Notes under the pieces: model-generated
The model's input: only the letters and a program-made list of their open reading frames with translations
Told to the model about the DNA's origin: nothing
The model's database searches: none
Source: Nothopassalora personata
Lineage: Eukaryota; Ascomycota; Dothideomycetes; Mycosphaerellales; Mycosphaerellaceae
DNA length: 64,000 nucleotides
Reading direction: 5' to 3'
Assembly (NCBI GenBank): GCA_033816765.1
Contig: CM066295.1
Location: forward strand, 1,240,001-1,304,000
Shown: piece by piece, positions 10,645-19,639 of the stretch
Position numbering within the stretch: position 1 is the stretch's first letter
Layout: every line of letters starts with the position of its first letter
Made by a program: the position numbers and the translations under genes

Positions 10645-13600
10645 TCAACCAGGCTTGATAGCATAGACCCATCTGCCACGCAGCACACGTGTGCCAGTTG
10701 GCAGTGTTGTCTTGTCCTTGTACAGCCATGTCTCGTATTGCTCGAGACTGGCGAATTCAGCTTCTTCGGCTGCACGCCACTCGGCGTGTTGTGGTGTTGC
10801 CATTGCGGCCTTGTGGCTCTTCGGTATGAGCACCGTTGCTGGATCTGGCCAGTCGGTTGCTGCCATGAAAGCAGTCACAGTCGCATGTGGCATCTCAGCA
10901 AGTTGCTTGCGGGTCGTCTTGCTGAGTGAGTGACACAGGGCCCTACGCTGCTTGCGGTTGGCTTCATATTGATAGCCGTTCAATGGGTCTCGAACTTCCG
11001 CAGGAGGGCGAGCAGGAGGGCGACGATTGCGCTGTGGCCGACCTGATGGCGTAGGTGGCACAGGTTGCCGAGCTGGCTGTGCCGGAGGTGTCGTGAAGTC
11101 GTCTTCATCGTCATCCTCAACAGAAGGTCTCGGAGGTGTTGTTGGTTGCACTTCCGGAAAGTCGTCAGGCGTCTCATCTTGATAGGAGTCCACTACTTCC
11201 TGTGAAAGGTCCTCATCCGACTGCTCGAGTGGTGAGTCCGCTGGACGGTCGATGACGGTGATGTTCTTCGGTGCTGTAACACCCCCAGAATCACCACCCC
11301 CAGGAGTCACACCGCGCTCAGCACCTGCTCGCCGTAGTCCTGTCTTGCGGTTGCGCTCCACTGGAAAGATGTCTTCTCGAGTGATGAGCTCGTCGTCTTG
11401 ATCTTGCTCAGTCTCAGAGTCACCGTCTTGGGCTGCCATAGGGTCGTTGCCCTCGATGAATTGAACGTCCTTGGTTCTGAACACTCTATGCGCCTTAGCA
11501 ACATAGGCACGGTAGATGGTGCGGCTTTCGTATCCAACAAGCTTGCCCTGCAACGAGCGGGCGTCAAACTTCTCACCGCGACCGACGTTATGGTCGTACA
11601 CGAAGGCGCGGCAGCCGTATGCTTTGAGGTGTGACAGGGAAGGCTTCACTGGTTGAGTGCCCTGCCAAGCGTTGATAACTTCTAGTGGTGACAGGCCCTT
11701 GATTGCTGCACTTGGTGTCAAGTTAAGAAGATAGACCGAAGCTTTCACTGCTTCTGGCCATAGGCTAGGTGGAAGGCCAGCGTCGATGAGCAGCTTACGT
11801 GCCATGACACAAACGATGTGGTTGCTGACTTCCGCACCACCATTCTGCTCTGAAGAATGAGGTGCTGTGACTTGAAGAGCGAAGCCCTCATCGCGTGAGA
11901 GCTGCGTGAGTGAGTGTCCTCCATATTCGCCACCCCCATCTATGCGGAAGATCACAATTGCTGTGCCATATTGTGTCTTCACATGACGGTGGACCACTCG
12001 AATATGCTGCGCAGCACCGTCCTTCTGTGCGGAAGCGAATACTGTGCGTTGTAGGCTGGCCAGGCAGGTGAATAGCGTGAAGTAACGCTCCTTGCCAATG
12101 CCAAGGTTGCGGACCGTGACAACATCCACAGCAACAATATAGTATGGTGTTGTTGGCCGCACCATCGGAATGCGGTTGTAGACCTTGTGACCCATCCCCT
12201 TACGACAGGGGATGCACTCGCGTGGGTGCTTGCTGAGGTCGCTATCACTGTTGCCAACAATGGTGATGCGCTTGTCGTTGTGAAGCTGCAGCAACTTGCG
12301 GCTGTGGATGTGTCCAAGTCGGCGGTGCCACAGGTCTCCTGTAGCAGCTGTCGATGGCTCGACCTTGGACGAAGTGAGGGCTGTCGCTGAGTCCTTCATC
12401 TTCAAGAATGGCAGTCCATTGTGGGTGTAGCAGTGTGCCACCGTACGCGCAGCAGTCCCCTTTGTGAATAGGATCTGCTCGTCGTTGCGATAATAGACAC
12501 CCTTGCGGCGAAGAGCCTCTGTCGAAATCAGATTGGCTGCAAGGCCTGGTACGTACAACACCTGTGAGAAGCCAGTGATGCCGCATCCATACAGATCCAG
12601 TTGGACGATGCCACAAGCTGTAGCAGTGATGGTGCCACTGCCTGTCTTGATAAGAACAGTGCAGGGCCGGTAGTCCATCATATTGCTCAGCTTGTTTGTC
12701 ATGTGAGAAGTGCAGCCAGAGTCCACAACCCAGTCGGTGTTGCTCTTCGCTGCAAGCAGCGCTGAGGTGTCTTGAATGATGTCGTCCTGGCCCACAGTCA
12801 TATACATGCTGTGAGAGCCGTTGAATGGAGTCATCAAGTCCTCGAAGTTGGTAGCGCCGTGAGCCGCAAACTGTGCGGTCTCAGTGTGCTGTGCGTCAGT
12901 GGTGTTGTTGACTTGCTGACGCTGTTGTTGATTGCCCTGCTGCTTCTTCTTCCAGGTAGCAGGTGCAAGCTCAGGGTGTAGGTTCCAGCAACCAGCTGGT
13001 TGGTGAGTGGTCATGCCACAACCACTGCAGGGGTCGTATTGAGGCTTCTGCTGTTGGTTGTTGTTGCCACCACCATTCTGATTACCACCACGAGCGCCGT
13101 TGCCGTTGCCGCGGCCTCCACGACCTCCTCGTCCGCCGCGTCCGTTACCACGTGGTGCGCCGCCGCCGCGAGGGGTGTTGCCGTTGCCCTGTGGGTTGGC
13201 AGGGTTGGCGTTGTTTTGTTGCTTCACTGCGAGATTGGCTGACTCGGACTGTTGCGCAGTCGCCTCATCAAGCAGATCACTGATCACCTTGTCGAGTGTG
13301 ATAGTGGTACTGTCCTCGATCTTTCCAGTAAGCTGCCTCATCTGTTCACGCTTTGAGGACGCGAATGTTGGGAAGTATGGTGAGATCTGATACAGGAAGC
13401 GGAAGAGAGCTTGAGCCTTTGATATGGCTAACTCGGTGTTCTTGAGGTTGGCCAGCTTCGACTGATATTGCTGGCAGAACTTGTCAAGGTTGGAGCCACC
13501 ATATGTGTGTGACTCGAAGTCCAGGTACAACGAGTACTCTTCGGACTTGCCAGTTTGACCGTATGTGGACTTCAGATGGTCCCATAGGTCTTCCGGTTGT

Positions 13601-14040
13601 TGGTAGGCTTTGCAGTTGTCTGCAATAGACTGACTGCAGTTAGCAATAATGAGGGCGCGGGCTTGATACTTCTTTGCCTCCCATGCCTCGATACGCTCTT
13701 CGAGTTCATAGTCTTCCTCATTCTTGCGCTTCGTGGGCTTCGGCTTGAGGGCAGTCTTGTCGACAAACCCCCATAGCAGGTCACCTCGCAGGACTGACTG
13801 TAACATATCAGCCCATCTCGAGTAGTCGTCCTTGCCTTGAAGTTTGGAGACACCAGGGGTGCCGTTGTTGTTACGGCCGACCATGTTGCTAAAGCCGCGA
13901 GTTGATACAGCAGGCTTCTTGGTCTTTCGGGTAGCAGCCGACTCGGTCTGCTGTTGTTGCTGGCTCGGAGTGGCGACAGACTGCTGCGCCAGCGGTATTT
14001 CGAGTCCAGTGAGGTCAGTGTTGTTACCGTCAGTATCCAT
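10645..14040 (-). CDS. Copia Gag-protease-integrase polyprotein, truncated before reverse transcriptase
   Basis: One uninterrupted frame of 1131 aa from the ATG at 14040. The order is Gag (about residues 60-260), a Gly/Arg/Asn-rich stretch (280-330), a CCHC zinc knuckle (C338-x2-C341-x4-H346-x4-C351), the protease DSG motif at 440-442, the pre-integrase HHCC (H572, H577, C609, C612), and the integrase core D639, D701, E737 with the D-35-E spacing. The order protease-integrase-RT is copia-specific. Only the first residues of reverse transcriptase (RGRWVYAIKPG) are present before a stop, and just 283 bp remain before the 3' LTR. RT and RNase H are therefore missing. The product could bind RNA and integrate DNA but would need RT supplied by another element. 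Confidence 0.92.
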   Translation of the reverse strand: MDTDGNNTDLTGLEIPLAQQSVATPSQQQQQTESAATRKTKKPAVSTRGFSNMVGRNNNGTPGVSKLQGKDDYSRWADMLQSVLRGDLLWGFVDKTALKPKPTKRKNEEDYELEERIEAWEAKKYQARALIIANCSQSIADNCKAYQQPEDLWDHLKSTYGQTGKSEEYSLYLDFESHTYGGSNLDKFCQQYQSKLANLKNTELAISKAQALFRFLYQISPYFPTFASSKREQMRQLTGKIEDSTTITLDKVISDLLDEATAQQSESANLAVKQQNNANPANPQGNGNTPRGGGAPRGNGRGGRGGRGGRGNGNGARGGNQNGGGNNNQQQKPQYDPCSGCGMTTHQPAGCWNLHPELAPATWKKKQQGNQQQRQQVNNTTDAQHTETAQFAAHGATNFEDLMTPFNGSHSMYMTVGQDDIIQDTSALLAAKSNTDWVVDSGCTSHMTNKLSNMMDYRPCTVLIKTGSGTITATACGIVQLDLYGCGITGFSQVLYVPGLAANLISTEALRRKGVYYRNDEQILFTKGTAARTVAHCYTHNGLPFLKMKDSATALTSSKVEPSTAATGDLWHRRLGHIHSRKLLQLHNDKRITIVGNSDSDLSKHPRECIPCRKGMGHKVYNRIPMVRPTTPYYIVAVDVVTVRNLGIGKERYFTLFTCLASLQRTVFASAQKDGAAQHIRVVHRHVKTQYGTAIVIFRIDGGGEYGGHSLTQLSRDEGFALQVTAPHSSEQNGGAEVSNHIVCVMARKLLIDAGLPPSLWPEAVKASVYLLNLTPSAAIKGLSPLEVINAWQGTQPVKPSLSHLKAYGCRAFVYDHNVGRGEKFDARSLQGKLVGYESRTIYRAYVAKAHRVFRTKDVQFIEGNDPMAAQDGDSETEQDQDDELITREDIFPVERNRKTGLRRAGAERGVTPGGGDSGGVTAPKNITVIDRPADSPLEQSDEDLSQEVVDSYQDETPDDFPEVQPTTPPRPSVEDDDEDDFTTPPAQPARQPVPPTPSGRPQRNRRPPARPPAEVRDPLNGYQYEANRKQRRALCHSLSKTTRKQLAEMPHATVTAFMAATDWPDPATVLIPKSHKAAMATPQHAEWRAAEEAEFASLEQYETWLYKDKTTLPTGTRVLRGRWVYAIKPG

Positions 14041-14253
14041 ACACTGCAGAGCACCAACTAGGTGTCACTGCGATACTTGCCGCGTTGCCCACTGGGTCGC
14101 GACTTTGTCGTTTGCTATTTGCTGCAGTCGCGTTTTGTCGCAATCACCAACCAGGCGTTGTCGACATACACGCGATCAGCAGGATCACATACACACTATC
14201 AAGTTTCTTTCGGAGGTATGCGCGCAGTTGATAAGCGCGAGGGCGTCATAACC

Positions 14254-14391
14254 AGATAATGTGAGTAGATTGATGTATTGAGAAGGATCTACGAGAATGC
14301 GAAGAACAGCTAGCTATAAGAAAGTGCAAGAAAGCGCGCTAGTGGCTTGGCATCCAAAGAACTGCTGGGACACAGCCAGCCAGCATCAAGT
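14254..14391 (-). repeat. 5' LTR of the copia element
   Basis: 138 bp, identical to the copy at 10224-10361. Followed on the plus strand by the TTTAG target duplication. The LTR ends are not the canonical TG...CA. One base at the edge is ambiguous because it also matches the target. Confidence 0.9.
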
Positions 14392-15388
14392 TTTAGGTGT
14401 CACTAAGCGTAACTTCCTTGCCCTATTCTAGCTAGCGTAGACGAAGGCCTTTACTACGAAGAATATCGTAAGCGGATAGCGAAAGACAGGCCTTATTCCC
14501 TTTAATCTAGCTAAGGTTGTAATAGTGTTCGAAGAGCATATTTACGAGCTACAGCTAGTAAGCAGTAGCTTATCTACCTTAATCCTATCGGCTAGTAACT
14601 AGCGTAAGCTTCGAGGACTCTTAAAGGACGTTATAGCTAATTAGCTTAATAATATTAAGCTCTCTAAGGTCTAGAAGCTTTAGAACACTATCGACGCTAT
14701 TACGACTAAGAATACCCTCCTTAAGGCTAAGAACAAGGGCTTCGCTACTGCCCTTAACGTTAAGAAGAAGAAAAGGAAGCGTAGTAAGGGCTTATTCGAA
14801 GAGCTACGAGCTTAAGACAACTAGGGAGCGATATTCTTCTCTCTATTAAAGATTAACTAGGCTAAGCAGCTATAGGCTCGTAAGGAGGCTAAGAAAGAGA
14901 CTGCTATTACTAATAAGCAACTTAAGAAGGAGGCTACGAGGGCTAAGCAACTTAGCTAACGTGTTGCTATCGAATTAAGGAAGGAACAACGCCTTAAGAA
15001 GGCGAAGAATAAGGAGCTTAAGAAGGTAAGAATAGCGGCTATAAAGCAGCAAGAGAAAGAGGATAAAGCAGCTACTTAACAACTATAACAACACCTTTAG
15101 TAGTTAACACGTAAGCCACAAGGACGTAGGCAGTTGATTATTAAGCTACCGGTATGTCTAAAGGGAGATAATATAGTTAAGGTAGTAGACAGCCTAATCT
15201 AGGTTAAAACGCGACGAGGGCGGACAGTAAAACAACCACTTAAGATACAACATCCATAGTTATAGCAATAAAAGAACATATATTAATAACTATATTGTCC
15301 AAATATAAAGCTAATCGGTCTAGTAGTTAAGGTGAGACACCTTTAAGAACAACACGTGTTAAGATTGAGGTGTCGTGCAGCGCATGCG

Positions 15389-15407
15389 ACCGTGCACCGC
15401 ATGCACC
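15389..15407 (-). repeat. Right terminal inverted repeat of the pogo-like element
   Basis: The reverse complement reads GGTGCATGCGGTGCACGGT, matching 9121-9139 exactly. TA follows at 15408-15409. Confidence 0.85.
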
Positions 15408-15988
15408 TAACTTCTCATTGACATTGCCAAAATTATGAAGTCCGGATAGTGTAGGGCTTTTCGACATAATATGGCCCCACGTCCATCGGTTCCCGTCTCC
15501 GCCTCAGCAGCGCGACATCCTCCAGGAAGTGGCTGTCATCGAGGATGCCTGAGACTGTGCTGTGTCGGATTCAAGCGTACCACGTTGCATCTCAGCATGT
15601 GATTCGAGGAAAACATAGAGTATCTAGATCTACGTGCGTCTTGTAAACACCATGTTGGGCATTGACATCGACGACCAGAGGATCACCGCCACGTGGCTTG
15701 GATGAAATGAATTCAGGCACTGTTGGCGTCGACATCGCAGTAGCGTCTGGCGAACACGGTAACGATCGATGAAGCGTGCTAGTTACACGCGCAAGCTGAA
15801 GGACTAGCTACCTTTACACACTGCGGCCACTGATGAGGAGAACAAAGAGCAACGACCACGAACCCAGCGCGCTTCCCACACTGCTTCGCCGAGGCTCAAG
15901 GCACAGCTTGAAAACGAACATTGACTACGAAATCCTCTATACGATTGTACACCCACCTCGCTAACAACATCTCTCATCTCGCTACTAT
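15408..15988. other. Non-coding stretch, no gene seen
   Basis: Un-RIPed sequence between the pogo-like element and the fold-back element. I see no supportable open frame, RNA gene or repeat. Confidence 0.4.
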
Positions 15989-16509
15989 GCTATGCAATAT
16001 TCCGCGCCATGCTGCCGGGGGTGGGTCCGTGGATTAGCCGTCCCGCGTTCCTCATAGTAAACACGCGTAGAACCTGGGAATAGCGATATTCTGTCCCAAT
16101 CTCATGAATATTATCGTGTCGTTGATATAACCTCGTCGTCGCCAGTCCCAGGTGTTGTTTGCCTCACATGGCGGCAGGCTCCAAGCGTCGTAGCAGCACT
16201 GCTGGGCCATCTTCGAGACCAGCCAAACGCGTTCGACAGCCACCTCGTCCAAAGCCTTATGATAACACACTCCAAGCTCTTGAGCGAATAGTCGTTGGAT
16301 CTCGTTCTGCTGCCATTGCGGCAACCTAGCAGGCATAGATAACGCCAACAACACCTGGGACTGGCGACAGTAACGATATAACGACGACACGACGATATAG
16401 CGATGATAAAGTACTGGATTCCCGGGTTCTACAGCAAGATACTATGGGGCTTGGCAGGACGGTGATACCGCGGCTATGCGGCCCAGCATGGCGCGGAATA
16501 TTGCATAGC
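15989..16509. mobile_element. Fold-back/MITE-like element
   Basis: The outer ends are a perfect 26-bp inverted repeat (15989-16014 against 16484-16509, beginning GCTATGCAATATTCC). Inner segments also pair: the stretch around 16139-16165 (GTCGCCAGTCCCAGGTGTTG) matches the reverse complement of about 16347-16370, and GTAGAACC near 16069 matches GGTTCTAC near 16425. Both arms can therefore fold on each other over about 170 bp with gaps, leaving a loop of about 180 bp. I found no clear target duplication. It is either a non-autonomous DNA transposon or an inverted duplication. Confidence 0.6.
16168..16329 (+). CDS. Possible 53-aa basic micro-protein in the fold-back loop
   Basis: An ATG-to-TAG frame of 53 aa exactly occupies the loop of the fold-back element. 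It is rich in Arg, Lys, Pro and Ser, with KRRSS and PAKRVRQPPRPKP resembling a nuclear localisation signal, then a short helix-like LQALERIVV. A longer open frame runs antisense through the same bases, so coding on either strand is unproven. I do not recognise a family. Confidence 0.2.
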   Translation: MAAGSKRRSSTAGPSSRPAKRVRQPPRPKPYDNTLQALERIVVGSRSAAIAAT

Positions 16510-17141
16510 GTAATAACAGCTTTCCCAGATTGGGCCATCATACGAGATGGAATCGTGGCGCATGGCCAACTGTACGAAAGCAGACGAACTACCGACGTGC
16601 AGATCTGCTAGAATGCTTGTCTGTACATTGTGAGCCGCGTTCTTTGTTGCCATGTGCTCGAGCGATAAGCGATTCGTTCCTTGGAAGAACGTGGATTCCG
16701 TCAGGCGAGCGTTCAGAGATGGGCGGGGGGATCCTAGCTGCCGAAAGCACGATCCTAGCACGAGCAGAGACGACTGCACTCACTCATGTGAGTACTACAA
16801 CTATGTTCTGGAGTCTGAGGGTGTAAACATGTATTCTCAAGCGCCCGAAACAATGGTCGCAGTCGACAGAAGACCATGACAAAGCGGCATCTTCACGTTT
16901 GTTGAAACACCTCAAGGACGTTATCGTCCACAAGTCCCGGATGCACGACACTCCACATTATCAAGACTTTATCGCAAATGGCAGTGCTCAGAACCAGGAC
17001 GATTACTGGGTTTTATCAACTCTCTAAGCTCTATCGTATCATACAAGTCTCCTCGCCTCTCCCCCTCCCTCTCCTTCTCCTCCGACCACAATACTATGAT
17101 TAATATCCAGCACCAATACCGAACCAAACATGTCAACTGCT
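16510..17141. other. Non-coding stretch, 3' flank of the hydrophobin gene
   Basis: Overlapping short frames on both strands, none with a recognisable domain. The part near 17141 is the hydrophobin 3' UTR, since that gene is read leftward. Confidence 0.4.
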
Positions 17142-17603
17142 CTAGAGTGCGACTGGGATACACTGGGCGTTGATGTTGAGCGTGCCCTAGAAAGAGACTC
17201 GTGTCAGCATTGGACCGCATCTTCAACCTGAAGCTCGAAATTTGACTTACATCGCTGTTGCTTGGGCAGCAGAAAGTGTTGCCAGCTGGGCAGTTGCTGT
17301 TGAGCGCTACAAAGAAAAAGTACAATCAGCTACCATTCCAAACCCACTCCAAGCGAGCGCAGCGCGCAGCAAATGTCTGGATGTTTACTTACAGGCCACC
17401 AAGAGCAAGTTATCAAGCGTGCAGCTTCCACCAAGCACACTGCCAAGCACGTCGCTGTTGCTGCTGTCCGTGGTGCAGCAAGAAATCTTCGAGCCAGAAG
17501 CGCAGGTAGCGTGCTTGGAGGCTCCGGTGGCAGAGGAGTCGCCTGGGATGGCGACGGCGTAGGCAACTGCGGCCACGGCGAGGATGGAGGCGATGAACTG
17601 CAT
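17142..17603 (-). CDS. Class I-type hydrophobin (secreted)
   Basis: Three exons on the minus strand: 17603-17393, 17306-17251 and 17186-17142. The introns are 86 bp and 64 bp, both gtaagt...ag. The joined frame is 312 nt, 103 aa. A signal peptide ([16 protein letters not shown]) opens the protein. Eight cysteines follow in the hydrophobin order C, CC, C, C, CC, C with spacings of about 7, 17, 14, 6 and 13, which fit class I limits. Hydrophobins self-assemble into amphipathic films on hyphae and spores, giving water repellence and attachment. Exon 1 covers the signal peptide and cysteines 1-4, exon 2 cysteines 5-7, and exon 3 cysteine 8. The gene is small and would be missed without splicing. 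A TATA box lies 109 bp upstream. It is close to the edge of the repeat-rich compartment. Confidence 0.9.
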
Positions 17604-17711
17604 TTTTGGTTTTGGTTGGTGGGCTGGTGAAGCGACTGTGGTGAAGTGAAGTTGATTGGATTGGATTGTTGTTGGATGATGAGGTCGATATTGGAGGGCT
17701 GGGGAGGAAGG

Positions 17712-17718
17712 ATTTATA
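17712..17718 (-). promoter_or_regulatory. TATA box of the hydrophobin gene
   Basis: TATAAAT on the minus strand, 109 bp upstream of the start codon, followed by pyrimidine-rich sequence (CCTTCCTCCCC, ATCCAACAACAATCC). A strong TATA box suits a highly expressed structural gene. Confidence 0.55.
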
Positions 17719-19639
17719 GATGACAGTGTGTGGTATTGGATTGGGTTGTTTGGGAGAGATGGTTAGGGGCTGAGGTTGTGTATAGCGCGATCTACATTGT
17801 CTGGTGGCAACGTACCACTTCATGCTAACGTTTGGGGACGTGACAATTCAATCGCACGGCTCAAGAGTCGCTGCAATCGCGACAGAACTCATCTCGGACC
17901 TCAATGCCTTACCAGCATTGCAACGAAACCAGGACATCGTAACTCATGAGAGGAACGAGATCTGCAGGTTCAGTATGTCATTTCCACTGGCAATCCCCCG
18001 GAGTGCAGTTCGAACGGAGCTTATACCAAGCACGGCTGAACTCAATCTGCCTCGACTGTGATCGTAATCACGCGGGTGCGTGGCAGCATTCGATGTGCAA
18101 AGGGGGAGTCCTATACACAATGTCCCAAACCTTGGTTGTAAGTGCCAAGACAAACGTTGCATGTGCTTGTTCCATGGTACGGGATCGAAAAGGCGCACTG
18201 ACCAGCTTCATCTTCACACAATGACTTCTTCACACATCAGAGTACTTTGTGGCCACAGCGTTTGTGTACCGTGTAGGACGGTGCTCCGTGCGCGGCAGTC
18301 ATTGTGAATTGGAGAGCAGGTCTGTCTGTCGCTTCCTTTCCCCTGACCTGATTCTTTTGACCAATGTGAATGCTAACCCTGTAACAGCAGCGTGTTTCTT
18401 TCCATACAAAGACCTATATATATATACAGTCTTGCGAACTCCTGCATGCCGTTCGCAACCTTAGGTGCTGCCTTCATCAATATCGTGCTCAACTGCTAAG
18501 CGACGATACCAACGACTAACTACGCAAACACCTCTACAGCTCCCCGCTGCTGTTCGGTCGCATGCATGTCGGCGGTCTGAGTGGGAATGTATACCGCTCT
18601 CCCCGAGGCCGCCGAGAGTGCTTTCGATATCATTGCTCATCTCGTTCATAATGGGCATGAATGCAGGACTTATTCGTTAGCAGACTGCGCGGACGATTTA
18701 GGTATCAGACGTCCCGAACATGGCGTTGCCTCTCTTTTTTGGACCATAGTCGCCGGTGGGGCGGATGATGCGTATGCGAAGGGTATAAATGCTGGCACGA
18801 GGTACTGCTTGAAGGTCTGCATTGTTTTGTGATTGTGTAAGGATTGTCCAGGATGGGGAGGGTGGGCAAGATGCTTCGTATAGTTGAGAGCCTTGCCTGA
18901 TGGTTTCAATATGTCTTCAGATGGGCCATTCTCTGGTCGTTAGGTTGCCACATGCGACACTTGAGTTGCAAGCAGGTTCCGACAATCTCTTTGCGCCAAA
19001 TTCTCTTTTCAAGCGTTCTGCTGGAGTGATATCACAGATCGAGCCTGATGGTTAGTAGTGCTTGAGTCATCCAGCCTGTCTCTCTGCATTACCACTCTTA
19101 GCCCTATTATTCTGCTGCTGGCGCAGATAGCGGCACCACCAGCTGCGGAGTAATCTGCTAAGAGTGTCGCGAAATGTGACCCCATTCGGTATCCCCATTC
19201 GGGTGATTAAGAAGACCAGGAAAGAGTGAAGCAAGGAAACTTTCTCATAGCAATGACAACGTCACTGGATACCTTTCACTGAAACTTGGCACTAGCAACC
19301 ATATGTCTCGAGAGCTCCCCGGACCCAACAGCAAATCGCCCATACTCACCTACTGCTCGATGGCGATACCACTCTCCAGTCTGGAACCACCCTACATGCT
19401 ACACACCCGAAGTCGGAGCGCAGAAAACGATGATCGCCAACACCACAGGCTCGGAGCCTTTTGCCAATCGACTGGATCGTTCATGCTTCAGCACTCCTGA
19501 TCGTCAAGGTTCTATGCGCACGGATGGCGGCCTTGTCGAGAGACTACGCAAGATTTTTCCCTTCGGTGTGGCAGTCGACTACGGCCAAGAATGTTGTGAA
19601 TTAGGTGACCAGTGGCCATGTTAGTTAGGACTTGGCACA
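17719..19639. other. Upstream region of hydrophobin to the compartment edge, no recognised gene
   Basis: Un-RIPed sequence with several short frames. Those on the minus strand at 18461-18658 and 18670-18909 are adjacent, and the second contains a short hydrophobic stretch after an internal Met (MQTFKQYLVPAFIPFAYASS). They could be exons of a small protein, but I cannot define a splice. A plus-strand frame at 19286-19624 ends where RIPed sequence begins and matches nothing I know. A TATATATATA run lies at 18418-18427. Confidence 0.35.

Larger units (their letters stand above)
10224..14391 (-). mobile_element. Young Ty1/copia-type element lacking reverse transcriptase
   Basis: Two 138-bp LTRs (10224-10361 and 14254-14391) are identical as far as I can read. 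The target duplication is TTTAG at 10219-10223 and 14392-14396. Coding is on the minus strand, so the right LTR is the 5' one. TGG lies directly after the 5' LTR, as expected for a primer-binding site, and a purine run precedes the 3' LTR. The element shows no RIP although its host transposon is heavily RIPed, so it inserted afterwards. Total length is 4.17 kb, shorter than autonomous copia elements. Confidence 0.92.
9213..15200 (+). pseudogene. Degenerate pogo-type DDE transposase, interrupted at 10223/14397
   Basis: The frame opens at the ATG at 9213 with an N-terminal helix-turn-helix region ending in the family motif ...YGIERSTLSR. It then meets many TAG/TAA stops where CAG, CAA or TGG codons are expected, the mark of RIP. 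Reading on, CENP-B-like HTH and DDE-superfamily segments can be followed to 10223, where the copia element interrupts them. The same frame resumes after 14396 and ends in a Lys/Arg-rich tail near 15.2 kb. The protein would cut and paste the element at TA sites, but it cannot be made in this state. The end coordinate is approximate. Confidence 0.8.
9121..15407 (+). mobile_element. RIP-decayed pogo/Fot1-like DNA transposon, split by a copia element
   Basis: The termini are inverted repeats: 9121 onward and the reverse complement from 15407 share a perfect 19 nt, then continue to match imperfectly for about 20 nt more. TA follows the right end; CA precedes the left end, where this superfamily normally shows TA. 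Removing the copia insertion and one target duplication leaves about 2.1 kb, the usual size for Fot1/pogo elements. The interior is heavily CpA-to-TpA mutated, while the terminal repeats keep their CA and TG dinucleotides. Confidence 0.85.

Noticed and set aside
16052..16390. Minus-strand 112-codon frame as a gene
   Set aside because: It spans the arms and loop of the fold-back element and reads through inverted repeat sequence; no motif or splice support.
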